A DNA stretch of 64,000 bases from an uncultured Clostridia bacterium (GCA_947630185.1 CANRGT010000010.1:1-64000), one strand, 5' to 3'; shown: positions 1 to 10,475, counted from the first letter of the stretch. Notes: generated by a model not told the origin, from the letters alone. Numbers and translations: made by a program.

Positions 1-187
1 AATAAATTTTTAAGATTTCAAATTTAATTTTTTGATTAAATATAGAAAAATAAATCTTTTTAAATCTAAAATAAGTTTAAATTAGTTTTAAAGAAACTTA
101 AATATATAATAAAATATTAAAAATAAATATTTTATTGCACAACTGCAATTTATATTATTAAATCATAAAAATGACTAAATCGCAAGG

Positions 188-207
188 AAAATCGTTCGAC
201 GATTTTT
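188..207. terminator. Short perfect stem-loop followed by T-run
   Basis: aaaatcg-ttcga-cgatttttt. Confidence 0.4.
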
Positions 208-226
208 TACATTTTTTGACAATAGG

Positions 227-270
227 AAAAAAGCTACTCAAAAATTTTTTTCTTCTAAGTAGCTTTTTTA
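227..270 (-). terminator. Terminator hairpin downstream of pilin-Hint gene
   Basis: aaaaaagctact ... aagtagctttttt inverted repeat with A/T tails on both sides. Confidence 0.6.
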
Positions 271-313
271 TATTTTCCACACTTTATATTTTCCACACAT
301 TTATTTGAAAACA

Positions 314-1387
314 TTATTTAATTGAATTTTGTACTAAGGTTCCGTTTGCAAAGTAATTATCTATTACTTTTCCATCTTTTGATACTATTGCAAAGTCATA
401 ACAGTCTTCTTTTCCTTTATATTCTTCAATGCTTGCTAATACTTTCCATCCATCTTCTGTTTTTACTTTGTCTCCTACTTTTGGAACTTCATAACCATTT
501 CTTCTTGTTAATGACCTCCAACCTTCTGTCGTATATATTGGATGATAATCTGTTGCTTCTAAATAGCTTCCGTCTTCAAATGTATATTTTACAAAATTCG
601 TTGCATTTTTATGGATATATACTTTCGATACTGTACCTTCTTCTACTTGTCCTGTTTCAAAATTATAATATGCTATTGTATCGCCATCTGACATATCTTT
701 TGCTAAAGTTATATTTTCAAATTTATCATTAAGTATTTCTGTGTCTCCTTTTACACATTCAGCTCCCTTATAATAAAATAATATACCATACTCGCATTTC
801 TCTCTTATCTCATCATTACAATCAACCCATGGTAACTCAGCACTATTCTCAATTTCATCATATAAATCGTGAATTATGTCTATAAGTTTACACTCCCCTC
901 CATAATATAGCCAAGCTTCTCCCGGTGCACCTGCCTTACCCGTCAAATAGTCACTGTCAACCGAAACCGCATTTGGTTTCTTCCACGTACAACTACTACC
1001 CAATTCATTTATATCGCAAGGTTTTTGATAGATTCCTGAGTCAGGATTTTTTTCAATGAATTCTTTCCATGTTGTTCCTTCTTCAGTTTCAAACGTTTTA
1101 ACAATTTCATTATCATATTTTATTGAAAAGCTAATCATTTTTACTGGTGGATGCATAAAATCGTTTAATTCATCTTCTAAATCTCCTATACTAGATATGT
1201 CATTTTTTACTGCTTCATTTGTCTTTTCTCCTGCTTCTTGGGCTAACTCTAATATTCCATTATCTCCAAACACAACTGTTATACTTACTGATGCTAAAAT
1301 CAAAAGCACTACAATTGTTACTACTAATGCAATAAGGGTAATTCCTCTTTGTTTTTTAGTTTTTAATTTTTTCTTTTTGCTTTCCAT
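314..1387 (-). CDS. Prepilin-like protein (type IV pilin N-terminal methylation signal) with C-terminal Hint/intein-like domain
   Basis: KKQRG|ITLIALVVTIVVLLILASVSI class III signal; C211-VKGDTEIL, TDYH (279-282), NGTLVQN354-S355 Hint motifs. Confidence 0.8.
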   Translation of the reverse strand: MESKKKKLKTKKQRGITLIALVVTIVVLLILASVSITVVFGDNGILELAQEAGEKTNEAVKNDISSIGDLEDELNDFMHPPVKMISFSIKYDNEIVKTFETEEGTTWKEFIEKNPDSGIYQKPCDINELGSSCTWKKPNAVSVDSDYLTGKAGAPGEAWLYYGGECKLIDIIHDLYDEIENSAELPWVDCNDEIREKCEYGILFYYKGAECVKGDTEILNDKFENITLAKDMSDGDTIAYYNFETGQVEEGTVSKVYIHKNATNFVKYTFEDGSYLEATDYHPIYTTEGWRSLTRRNGYEVPKVGDKVKTEDGWKVLASIEEYKGKEDCYDFAIVSKDGKVIDNYFANGTLVQNSIK

Positions 1388-1559
1388 AATTTCTTTATTT
1401 TCTTCCTCCTTTGAATCATATAAATTAAATCATATTGTTAATTTGTAACTGCTTGTTCGATTATATAGTAACTTTTTTATATTGTCAACTCTGTAGAGTT
1501 AAGTTTTAAAAAAATATTTTGCTATACTTATATTGTAAATTAAGTTATGGAGATTAAAT

Positions 1560-1802
1560 ATGTTTTTAAAAGAAGCTATTGAATTAAGAATTCGTGATTT
1601 ATGTAATGAGAAAGGTATAACAATAAATAGATTAAGTACTATGTGTGGTATTACCCAATCTACTCTTGCTAATTGGAAAATAAGACCAAAAACAAATATA
1701 TCCACAGTTACTTTGCTTAGAATTTGTAGAGGTTTAAATATTACTTTAGAAGATTTTTTTGATAGCCCACTATTTGAAAATAATGAATTTGAGGACGAAT
1801 AA
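1560..1802 (+). CDS. XRE-family helix-turn-helix regulator
   Basis: INRLSTMCGITQSTLANW...TVTLLRICRGLNITLEDFF HTH_3 pattern. Confidence 0.8.
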   Translation: MFLKEAIELRIRDLCNEKGITINRLSTMCGITQSTLANWKIRPKTNISTVTLLRICRGLNITLEDFFDSPLFENNEFEDE

Positions 1803-1839
1803 AAAAAGCAATTACTTTGTATTTAAGTAATTGTTTTTT
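1803..1839. terminator. Rho-independent terminator
   Basis: aaaaagcaattactt...aagtaattgttttttc. Confidence 0.6.
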
Positions 1840-2011
1840 CAATTTTCTCTTGCACCTCTTGACACTTCCCCCATAAGCTTGTAAAATAATATTACTTATA
1901 ATATGTAAATAATACTATATTTTAAGGTGCTTTAATAAATTTTATATTTTATAATAAATTTAGTATGAAAGGAGCATATAATCTGCCCTAAAAGCAGGTT
2001 ATACAAGAAAA

Positions 2012-2959
2012 ATGAAAAAAATATCAATTATCGTACCATGTTATAATGAACAAGAAGCAATTCCATTCTTTCATGAAGAAATATCAAAAGTAGCTGATAG
2101 TATGAAGGAAAAAGCTGAATTTGAGCTTATTTTTGTAAATGATGGATCTAAAGATGAAACACTTAAAGTTCTAAGAGAATATAGTAAGAAAGATGCAAGA
2201 ACAAATTATATTTCTTTTGCTAGAAACTTTGGTAAAGAAGCTGCAATGCTTGCTGGTTTAAAAGAAGCAACTGGCGATTATGTTGCTATAATGGATGCAG
2301 ACCTTCAAGACCCACCTTCACTTTTACCTGAAATGTTTGATACATTAGAAGCTGGCGAATATGATTGCGTTGGAACAAGACGTGTTACAAGAAAAGGTGA
2401 ACCTAAAATTCGTTCTTGGTTTGCTAAATTATTTTATAAAATTATGAATAAAATTTCAGATACAAATTTAGTAGATGGTGCTAGAGATTTTAGATTAATG
2501 ACTAGACAAATGGTTGATGCAATTTTAGAGATGAGCGAATATAACCGTTTTTCAAAAGGAATTTTTGGATTTGTTGGTTTCAATATTAAATGGCTTGAAT
2601 ATGAAAATATTGAAAGAGTTGCAGGTCAAACAAAATGGTCATTTTGGAAACTATTTTGGTATGCCTTAGATGGATTTACTGCATTTTCTACAATGCCACT
2701 AATTATTTCTGCTATTATAGGAATTTTATTTGGTGTAGTTGCATTTATTCTTTTAGTAATTGGTCTTGTACTAACATTTACAGGCTCAGGAACAGTATGG
2801 CTTTATATTACAGCTCTTATATTCTTTGTTTCAGCAGTACAACTTGTATGTTTTGGTATTATGGGAGAATATTTAGCAAAAGCATATTTAGAGGTTAAAC
2901 ATAGACCTGTTTATATTGTAAAAGAACGTAACGAAGATTTTAAAAAAGTTAATGGCTAA
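2012..2959 (+). CDS. Glycosyltransferase family 2 (bactoprenol glycosyltransferase/GtrB-like)
   Basis: IIVPCYNEQEAIPFF, DADLQDPP, two C-terminal TM helices. Confidence 0.9.
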   Translation: MKKISIIVPCYNEQEAIPFFHEEISKVADSMKEKAEFELIFVNDGSKDETLKVLREYSKKDARTNYISFARNFGKEAAMLAGLKEATGDYVAIMDADLQDPPSLLPEMFDTLEAGEYDCVGTRRVTRKGEPKIRSWFAKLFYKIMNKISDTNLVDGARDFRLMTRQMVDAILEMSEYNRFSKGIFGFVGFNIKWLEYENIERVAGQTKWSFWKLFWYALDGFTAFSTMPLIISAIIGILFGVVAFILLVIGLVLTFTGSGTVWLYITALIFFVSAVQLVCFGIMGEYLAKAYLEVKHRPVYIVKERNEDFKKVNG

Positions 2960-3046
2960 TTTCAAAAATTAATCAAATAAAAACTTTAATGATAAGATTA
3001 AACTTATTTTAATTAAGCAAATTTAATAAAAGGATGTGTTTTAAAA

Positions 3047-4258
3047 ATGGCAAATGTATATGATACTTTAATGGAAAGAGGTTACATAGAACAAGTAACT
3101 CATGAAGAATTAAGGGATTTATTAGGAAAAGAAAAAGTTCCATTTTATATTGGTTTTGACCCTACTGCTGATAGCTTACATATTGGTCACTTTATTTCTT
3201 TAATGGTTGCATCACATATGCAAAAAGCAGGTCATAAGCCTATTTTATTAATTGGTGGTGGTACTGCTACTATTGGCGACCCTTCTGGTAAAACAGATAT
3301 GAGAAGAATGATGTCTCGTGAAGAAATTAACCACAATGTAGAATGTTTTAAAAAGCAAATGTCTAAATTTTTAAGTTTTGAAGGTGAGAATGCTGCTATT
3401 ATTGTTAATAATGCAGATTGGCTTTTAAACTTAAATTTCATTGAGTTTATGCGTGACATTGGTTCCCTATTCTCTGTTAATAAGATGCTTACCGCTGAAT
3501 GTTATAAACAAAGAATGGAACGCGGTTTAACATTTTTTGAACTTGGTTATATGTTAATGCAATCATATGACTTTTTAAAGTTATATGAAGAATATGGTTG
3601 TAAGTTAGAGTTAGGTGGAAATGACCAATGGTCTAATATTTTAGGTGGTGTTGATTTAATTCGTAGAATTGGCCACTCTGATTCTTTTGGTTTAACATTT
3701 AAACTTCTAACCACTAGAGAAGGTAAAAAAATGGGTAAAACTGAAAAAGGTGCTTTATGGTTAGACCCAGAGAAAACTTCACCTTATGAATTTTATCAAT
3801 ATTGGAGAAATATTGCAGATGAAGATGTAAAAACAGTTCTATCTTTAATTACATTTTTACCTATGGAAGAAATTAATGAACTTTGCTCTTACAAAGATGA
3901 AAGAATAAATGAAGCTAAGAAAAGAGCTGCTTTTGAAATAACAAAACTAATTCATGGCGAAGAAGAAGCTATAAAAGCTGAAGAAGCTTCTAATGCTTTA
4001 TTTGGTGGAAGTGGAAATTTAGATAATATGCCTACTACTAAAGTAGATAATGTAAATATGCCTATTTTAGATGCAATGATTTTAGTTGGCTTTGCTCCTT
4101 CAAAAGGTCAAGCTAGAACTTTAATTATGCAAGGTGGTATTACTTTAAATGATGAAAGAATTGCTGACACAAACTATGTTTTATCAGATAAAGATTTTAG
4201 TGAAGGCTATGCTATTTTAAAGAAAGGTAAAAAAGTATTCCATAAATTAGAAAAATAG
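3047..4258 (+). CDS. tyrS: Tyrosyl-tRNA synthetase
   Basis: [25 protein letters not shown] (KMSKS-like), C-terminal S4 domain. Confidence 0.97.
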   Translation: MANVYDTLMERGYIEQVTHEELRDLLGKEKVPFYIGFDPTADSLHIGHFISLMVASHMQKAGHKPILLIGGGTATIGDPSGKTDMRRMMSREEINHNVECFKKQMSKFLSFEGENAAIIVNNADWLLNLNFIEFMRDIGSLFSVNKMLTAECYKQRMERGLTFFELGYMLMQSYDFLKLYEEYGCKLELGGNDQWSNILGGVDLIRRIGHSDSFGLTFKLLTTREGKKMGKTEKGALWLDPEKTSPYEFYQYWRNIADEDVKTVLSLITFLPMEEINELCSYKDERINEAKKRAAFEITKLIHGEEEAIKAEEASNALFGGSGNLDNMPTTKVDNVNMPILDAMILVGFAPSKGQARTLIMQGGITLNDERIADTNYVLSDKDFSEGYAILKKGKKVFHKLEK

Positions 4259-4337
4259 TTTGAACTTTTCTAAAAATTTTTTATTACTATTTTGCTAATA
4301 AGAAAAAGTTATTATAAAAACGAAAGGTAAAAATAAA

Positions 4338-4769
4338 ATGTTTAAAAAAATTGTAGATTTATATAAAAAATATGAAGAAGTTATAATGTACTTAATATTT
4401 GGAGTTCTAACTACTGTAGTAAATTTTGTAGTTTATTTCATAGCAATTCGTATATTAGGTGATAGTGACTTATCTAAAACTATATCTAATGCTCTTGCAT
4501 GGTTCTTTTCAGTTTTATTTGCTTTCTTTACTAATAAAATTTTTGTTTTCAAGCATAAATCTGAAAACGCAAAAGATTTTATTTTAGAAGCTCTCAAATT
4601 TTATGGATGTAGAGCATTTTCTGGAATATTAGATATTGGACTATTTGCTTTACTTGTAAGTGTATTCCATTTTAATGATGTAATTGTTAAAATATTTACG
4701 CAAATACTTGTAATTGTTCTAAATTATATTTTTAGTAAATTAATTATTTTCAAAAATAAAAAAGGATAG
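4338..4769 (+). CDS. GtrA-like membrane protein
   Basis: Four-TM pattern, YLIFGVLTTVVNFVVYF and FAFFTNKIFVFK motifs. Confidence 0.85.
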   Translation: MFKKIVDLYKKYEEVIMYLIFGVLTTVVNFVVYFIAIRILGDSDLSKTISNALAWFFSVLFAFFTNKIFVFKHKSENAKDFILEALKFYGCRAFSGILDIGLFALLVSVFHFNDVIVKIFTQILVIVLNYIFSKLIIFKNKKG

Positions 4770-4790
4770 TAAATATCCTTTTTTATTTTT
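4753..4790. terminator. Bidirectional terminator between convergent genes
   Basis: aaaaataaaaaaggata-gtaaa-tatccttttttattttt. Confidence 0.7.
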
Positions 4791-4820
4791 GAAACAAAAT
4801 GTTTTTTAATAGAAATCCAT

Positions 4821-5561
4821 CTATTTTTCTAAAGAATTTTCATATACATTAACAGCTTCTTGAATATCTCCATCAAATGTAACTACTCCCTTTTCCATTA
4901 CCATTCCTCTCTTACAAAATTCTTTTGCAACCCCTGTGGCATGAGTAACAAAAAGTAGAGTAACATTTTCATTACTTACAATTTCATTTACTTTTTTTAT
5001 ACATTTACGTTTAAATTCTTCGTCTCCTACACTTAAAGCTTCATCTACAATTAAAATTTCAGGTTTTATATTTACATTTATTGAAAAGCCGAGTCTTGCT
5101 TTCATTCCACTAGAATATGTTCTAACAGGTTGATCTATATATTCCCCTAACTCTGCAAAATCAATAATATCATTTTCTACTTCTCTTATTTCGCTATCAT
5201 TTAAGCCTAATAATTGACCTTTTAAATATATATTTTCTTTTCCTGTAAATTCCGGATCAAATCCAGAAGTAAGCTCTAATAAAGCACTTACACGTCCATT
5301 TACATCTATTTGTCCACTTGTTGGAAAGCATACTCCTGTAATCATTTTTAGAATTGTTGATTTTCCTGCACCATTTCTTCCAAATAGTGCCACAGTCTCT
5401 CCTTTTTTTATTTCAAAAGAAACATCATTAACTGCCCTTTTCTCTTTATATTTGATTTTCTTACAAAAAGTATATAACAACCTTTTTTTATCATTTTTAA
5501 ATAATTTATAAATTTTAGTCACATGATCAAACTTTATGACAATACTCTTTTGACCTTCCAC
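4821..5561 (-). CDS. Polysaccharide/teichoic acid ABC transporter ATP-binding protein (TagH/RfbB-like)
   Basis: GRNGAGKST Walker A, YSSGMKARLGFSI signature, LIVDEALSVGDE. Confidence 0.92.
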   Translation of the reverse strand: MEGQKSIVIKFDHVTKIYKLFKNDKKRLLYTFCKKIKYKEKRAVNDVSFEIKKGETVALFGRNGAGKSTILKMITGVCFPTSGQIDVNGRVSALLELTSGFDPEFTGKENIYLKGQLLGLNDSEIREVENDIIDFAELGEYIDQPVRTYSSGMKARLGFSINVNIKPEILIVDEALSVGDEEFKRKCIKKVNEIVSNENVTLLFVTHATGVAKEFCKRGMVMEKGVVTFDGDIQEAVNVYENSLEK

Positions 5562-5573
5562 TTCTATTCTCCT

Positions 5574-6386
5574 TTAATTTAATACATCAGGAACTTCTTT
5601 TCTTAATTTTTTATATGTCCAAACTGCAAGTACAAGCATAATAATTGTAATGATTATAAAGTATAGTAGCCTTTTAGGTTGTTCCCAAAACCAAACATTA
5701 TTAATTAGGCAATTTCTAAATCCTGTTGTTAAATATGTAACTGGATTTAGCGCTAATAATTTTTTAAGCCATACAATATTTATTGTATCTGGATTCCATA
5801 AGATTCCAGATAGCCAAAATACAGCTGTGACCATTGACTTTACTAGGTTTGAAAAATCTTTGCTCATGGTAGATAATAATGAAGCAAATAAACTCCAAAT
5901 TGTAAAGAAAACAAACATAAGTAGCATATAAAATGGCATTTGAATTATATATATTGTTGGCATATATCCCATAAAAACAAAAATAAGTATAACAATTACC
6001 ATTAAAATTAAATGAATGATAAGTTTTGATATACTAACGAAAGTCGGAATTGTAGAAACAGGAAACTTCATTTTTGTTACTAAATAACTGTATTTTCTAA
6101 TAGTATCAGTTCCTGAAGTTAGCATATCGCTCATATAAAACCATGGCATCACTCCTGCAATAAGCCATAAGAAGAAAGGATAATCGTTTACATCTTTCCC
6201 TGCTCTTAAACCTACAGTAAATGCAAACCAATAAACAAAAATTGTAACTGCAGGCTTAATAACTGCCCATGCCCATCCAAGCGCAGCTCCTCTATATGTT
6301 TTTACTAGATCCGCTTTTGCTAACTTAAAAATTTGATGAATATATGATATATGGTCTTTTATTATTTCTTTAAAAGCTTTTATCAC
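5574..6386 (-). CDS. ABC-2 type polysaccharide export permease (TagG-like)
   Basis: Six TM pattern, LGWAWAVIKPAVTIFVYW, adjacent to the ATPase. Confidence 0.9.
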   Translation of the reverse strand: MIKAFKEIIKDHISYIHQIFKLAKADLVKTYRGAALGWAWAVIKPAVTIFVYWFAFTVGLRAGKDVNDYPFFLWLIAGVMPWFYMSDMLTSGTDTIRKYSYLVTKMKFPVSTIPTFVSISKLIIHLILMVIVILIFVFMGYMPTIYIIQMPFYMLLMFVFFTIWSLFASLLSTMSKDFSNLVKSMVTAVFWLSGILWNPDTINIVWLKKLLALNPVTYLTTGFRNCLINNVWFWEQPKRLLYFIIITIIMLVLAVWTYKKLRKEVPDVLN

Positions 6387-6464
6387 CTTTACGTCCCCCT
6401 ATTTTGTTTCATGTAAAATTGCTGATTAATAATTTTTCCTTCTTATTTCTTAATTATTTCTTTT

Positions 6465-6572
6465 TTCTTAATTATTATTTTATCTTTCCTGTTTTTTAAT
6501 TATTGTTTTGTCTTTCTTGTTTAATTATCGTTTTGTCTTTCTTGTTTAATTATCGTTTTGTCTTTCTTGTTT
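6465..6572. repeat. Tandem ~25-nt repeat overlapping the 3' end of tagD
   Basis: ttgtttaattatcgttttgtctttc repeated with decay towards lower coordinates. Confidence 0.75.
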
Positions 6573-7001
6573 TGTTGTAGGTAATTGGTCTAACCCATTT
6601 CTAGGTTCTTGTAATCCAAGTTCTCTTTTTATTTTTGTAGTTGATATTCCCTCTGTTCTGTCCAAATAAACTACTTCGCAGTAATCCTTTAAATAATCAA
6701 ATCTATCACTTCCAGCCCAATCGCTTCCCATTACAACTATATCTACATCATATTTTTGAACATCAGCTATTTTTTGTTCCCATTTTTCTTCTGGAATGAC
6801 TAAATCTACATATCTAATTGCTTCTAGCATTTTTTTACGTGTTTCATAATTATGATAAGCTTTTTTTCCTTTTATCTCATTAAACTCATCTGTTGAAAGT
6901 GCAACAATTAAATAATCTCCTAATGCTTTTGCTCTTTGTAATAATCTAATATGTCCATAGTGTAATAAATCATAAGTTCCATATGTTAAAACTCTCTTCA
7001 T
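6546..7001 (-). CDS. tagD: Glycerol-3-phosphate cytidylyltransferase
   Basis: TYGTYDLLHYGHIRLLQRAK, GSDW, EGISTTKIK. Confidence 0.93.
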   Translation of the reverse strand: MKRVLTYGTYDLLHYGHIRLLQRAKALGDYLIVALSTDEFNEIKGKKAYHNYETRKKMLEAIRYVDLVIPEEKWEQKIADVQKYDVDIVVMGSDWAGSDRFDYLKDYCEVVYLDRTEGISTTKIKRELGLQEPRNGLDQLPTTKQERQNDN

Positions 7002-7098
7002 ATTATTTTTTGTATGATATATTTAAATGTATCATACTTTCCCTCCTCTTTTTAATATTTTAACTTTAAATCTTCTTATTTTTTATACTGTAATCCGT

Positions 7099-8346
7099 TT
7101 ATAATTTAATTATTTCCTCTACTACCCTCTGAGTAGCTTGTCCGTCATCTAAGTAGTTATATTTTTCATTAAACTTTTTGTATTTATCATTATACTCAAA
7201 ATTATTTGTTTCCTTTATAGCTTCAACTAAATCCGCTTCTGTTTTTGTTATTTTTCCAGGTAACTCTTCTAAATCTATGTAAAATCCTCTTAAATCATCT
7301 TTATACTTTTCAAAGTCATACATATAAAATAACATTGGTCTTTTTAAATTAGCATAATCGAAAAATACACTTGAATAATCTGTAACTAGTATATCACTAA
7401 TTATATATAGCTCATTTATATCATCTACTTCTGAAACATTATATATGAAGCCTTTATACTTGTCAAATTCAAAAGAATTAGCTACTAAATAATGTGCTCT
7501 AAATAGCAAAACATATTCTTGTTCTAAATTCTTTTGTAAAATATCAAAATCTACTTCTGTTTTATATGTATATCCTATTCCAGCTTGATGCTGATCATCT
7601 CTCCAAGTAGGTGCGTATAAAATTACTTTTTTATCATCTGGTATATTTAATTCTTGCTTAATTCTTTTAACATCATCTTCTTTAAAATTATATAAAAAAT
7701 CGTTTCGTGGATATCCTTTTTCTAATACTTTATTTGTCATATTAGTTTTTTCTAAATTCCATGCAGATATAAATTTTTCACTTGCAAACTTTGATGGAGA
7801 TATTATATATTTAAATTTCTTTGCATCAACTTTATATTTCTTATGAATTTCTTCTTCAGAATTCATTGCATTATGTGTGCCTTTTAAATCATAACCTAAT
7901 TTTTTTAAAGGTGTTCCATGCCAGCATTGTACAAAAACTTGATTTTTCTTTGGATATTGATGATCTCCTGCTCTATAATTAAAAATCCAATATTTTGCTT
8001 TTTTCAAACACTCTTCAAATTCCTTTGAATTACTTTTAACTACCTTAGTATTTTTATTATTCTCTAAATACTTATATTTTTCAGGATCTTTAAATGCCCA
8101 AATATATTTATAATCATCATATTCATTATGCTCCTGCATATATTTATATATAGCCTTAGGAGTGTCTGAATACGCTTTTCCATTAAAAGTATGAAATATA
8201 ATTAGATTATTATCTACTTTTTTACCTATTCCTCTTAATTTGAATCTTATGTATCTATATATATTTAATAAATATCTTAATATTTTTCTAAAAAACACAT
8301 TCTCCTTTGATATCTCAACTATTTTAGTTTTTATTTCTTTCTTCAT
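7099..8346 (-). CDS. CDP-glycerol glycerophosphotransferase family protein
   Basis: WHGTPLKKLGYD, YPRNDFL, YAPTWRDD, VTDYSSVFFDYA. Confidence 0.93.
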   Translation of the reverse strand: MKKEIKTKIVEISKENVFFRKILRYLLNIYRYIRFKLRGIGKKVDNNLIIFHTFNGKAYSDTPKAIYKYMQEHNEYDDYKYIWAFKDPEKYKYLENNKNTKVVKSNSKEFEECLKKAKYWIFNYRAGDHQYPKKNQVFVQCWHGTPLKKLGYDLKGTHNAMNSEEEIHKKYKVDAKKFKYIISPSKFASEKFISAWNLEKTNMTNKVLEKGYPRNDFLYNFKEDDVKRIKQELNIPDDKKVILYAPTWRDDQHQAGIGYTYKTEVDFDILQKNLEQEYVLLFRAHYLVANSFEFDKYKGFIYNVSEVDDINELYIISDILVTDYSSVFFDYANLKRPMLFYMYDFEKYKDDLRGFYIDLEELPGKITKTEADLVEAIKETNNFEYNDKYKKFNEKYNYLDDGQATQRVVEEIIKL

Positions 8347-8426
8347 TTATTCTCCATTCTCCGCTAATTTTTGAAAAAATTATTTTGAATACTGCGATTA
8401 TTTTATATATTTTATTATATATGTTT

Positions 8427-9560
8427 TTATTTATTTTTAATTAAGCCTAACACATAATCAGTAATTCTTTCTGTATTATTTGTATCTGCTGTTTCTACAT
8501 ATTTTTCTTTAAAACTTTTCATATTCTCATATTCGTAATCATTATTTTCAATAGCATATTTGATATCTTTAATTTCAGAAAAAGTACTTTGTGGCATTTC
8601 TTCTTTTAAATTTATATTAAGTCCTCTATTTTCATTATATTCTTTTATATCATATAGATAAAAGAATAATTTCTTTTCTAATACTGCCACTTCAAATGCA
8701 ACTGCAGAATAATCTGTTATAACATAATCTGCTATTTTTATTAAATCTTGAGTTTCATATTTAGAATCTATTAAGTATTTGCTGTCTACTGCTTCCTTGT
8801 CTAATGGATGTGGTCTAATAATCAATTTATATTTATCATTATTACTAAACTCTTTTATTATTTCTTCATATGGAATTTTGTTGCCTTTTCTAAATGTTGG
8901 AACATATAATATTTTACACTTTTCTTTTAAATCTGGATATTGGTTATACAATTCTTCTTGCTTTTTTTCTATATCTTTTCCTAATAAATAGTCAATTCTA
9001 GGCATACCTAATGTCAATATTTTATCTTTTTCTATTCCAAATGCTTCTGAATAAAATTCCTTAGTTGCATTACTTGTGCAAATTACATTAGTATAATTTT
9101 TATGCATTTGCATTATTTTTGCAGTATTATAATTACTTCCTTCATTCTTATTTAAAATTTGATATCCAAATTTCTTAATTGCACCCATAGAATGCCATAT
9201 TTGAATTATCTTTAGTTCTTTCTTATGTTTAAGTGCACTAATTTGTATATTGTATCCATCTATTATACATACTGAGGATGTAGCTATATGATATAACGTT
9301 TTTAGCATATAAAAACAATAACCAAACTTTTTCAAAAGTCCTTTTGGTATTTTTCTACATAGTACAACAATTGATATGTTTTCATCTTTTTCTTCCAACT
9401 TTTCTTTTATAAGTTGAAAATCAAGACTTATAGTATTAGACTGCCTACTTAACATTGTAATTTTATTTTTCTTTGTAGGAAAAAACTTTATAAAGAAATA
9501 TATAAATTTTAATATATACTTTGATATATATAATATACAATTTAAAACAAATTTTTTCAT
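8427..9560 (-). CDS. CDP-glycerol glycerophosphotransferase family protein
   Basis: WHSMGAIKKFGYQ, YVPTFRKGN, ITDYSAVAFEVA. Confidence 0.92.
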   Translation of the reverse strand: MKKFVLNCILYISKYILKFIYFFIKFFPTKKNKITMLSRQSNTISLDFQLIKEKLEEKDENISIVVLCRKIPKGLLKKFGYCFYMLKTLYHIATSSVCIIDGYNIQISALKHKKELKIIQIWHSMGAIKKFGYQILNKNEGSNYNTAKIMQMHKNYTNVICTSNATKEFYSEAFGIEKDKILTLGMPRIDYLLGKDIEKKQEELYNQYPDLKEKCKILYVPTFRKGNKIPYEEIIKEFSNNDKYKLIIRPHPLDKEAVDSKYLIDSKYETQDLIKIADYVITDYSAVAFEVAVLEKKLFFYLYDIKEYNENRGLNINLKEEMPQSTFSEIKDIKYAIENNDYEYENMKSFKEKYVETADTNNTERITDYVLGLIKNK

Positions 9561-9677
9561 TTTACTTCCTTTATTTTAAGTATCCTGTTTAATTTTATCA
9601 TTAAATACCCTTTGTTGCAAGTTTTTTGTTATTTTATTTATGTATAAATTTATCTATTCTGGAAATACTTTTCTTAG

Positions 9678-9863
9678 GTGGTGATATTTATGACTAGTAA
9701 AGAACTTTTATATGTTGAAGATGCTTTAGGACATGAAACTTTTATGAAAACATCTTGTCAAACAGCTTCTACACAATTAAAAGATGTAACTCTAGCAAGT
9801 TACGTAGCACAATTAGAACAAAAACATAATGAATTATTAAACAGTTTTCTAAACTTATTATAA
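9678..9863 (+). CDS. Small CotF/spore-coat-like protein (probable start at the internal ATG, 9690)
   Basis: Helical, paired with the following coat-like ORF; aggtggtg SD upstream. Confidence 0.5.
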   Translation: MVIFMTSKELLYVEDALGHETFMKTSCQTASTQLKDVTLASYVAQLEQKHNELLNSFLNLL

Positions 9864-9951
9864 CAACATAATTACACTGACTTTAAAGTGTATCATTTAT
9901 TAATGATAAGACATTTATAATTTTATTAAATTAAGAAAGGACGGATTTTAT

Positions 9952-10197
9952 ATGGAAGATAAAGATATTATGGAAAAAGAGCTTCTTATGATAAAAGGAG
10001 TATGTGATTTATATCTTCATGGTTCAATTGAATCTACTACTGCAGAAGTTCATACTGCTTTTAAAGATGCTTTAAATACTTCTCTTGATATTCAAAACAA
10101 AATTTACAACTTAATGGCTGAAAAAGGATGGTATAAAACTGAAAATGCAGAACAACAAAAAATTAATCAGTTAGAGCAAAAATTTGCTAATCAGTAG
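9952..10197 (+). CDS. CotF-like spore coat protein
   Basis: LYLHGSIESTTAEVHTAFKDALNTSLDIQNKIYNLMAEKGWY resembles CotF C-terminal pattern. Confidence 0.7.
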   Translation: MEDKDIMEKELLMIKGVCDLYLHGSIESTTAEVHTAFKDALNTSLDIQNKIYNLMAEKGWYKTENAEQQKINQLEQKFANQ

Positions 10198-10290
10198 TTA
10201 AATATTAATAAATATTAAATAATATGTACTATATATTATTTAATATGTACTATAATTAATATTCTATAGTTGCTATTGATTTAATTATTA

Positions 10291-10330
10291 TAAACCCACT
10301 AATAGAATTAGATTTATTAGTGGGTTTTAT
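10291..10330 (+). terminator. Rho-independent terminator
   Basis: aacccactaat...attagtgggttttat. Confidence 0.75.
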
Positions 10331-10475
10331 CTTTTTATTCTCACTATTTTTTAGTAGCATTAATTTTTATTTTTAAATATTGTCAATTTTCTATTTTTCT
10401 TTACATTTTTTTCTTTACAAAATATATAACTTAATATAAAATATGCTTAGGATTTTATAAGATGAAAGGAAAACT

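Noticed and set aside
322-732. Plus-strand ORF of 136 aa antisense to the pilin-Hint gene
   Set aside because: Leu/Phe/Ser-rich composition typical of the reverse complement of an AT-rich CDS; no SD, and overlaps a well-supported gene.
2960-3046. T-box riboswitch upstream of tyrS
   Set aside because: The 87-nt gap is too short and AT-rich, with no T-box sequence.
6546-9560. Possible novel glycan system
   Set aside because: The content is the standard teichoic-acid-like set (TagD, two CDP-glycerol glycerophosphotransferases, TagGH-type exporter).
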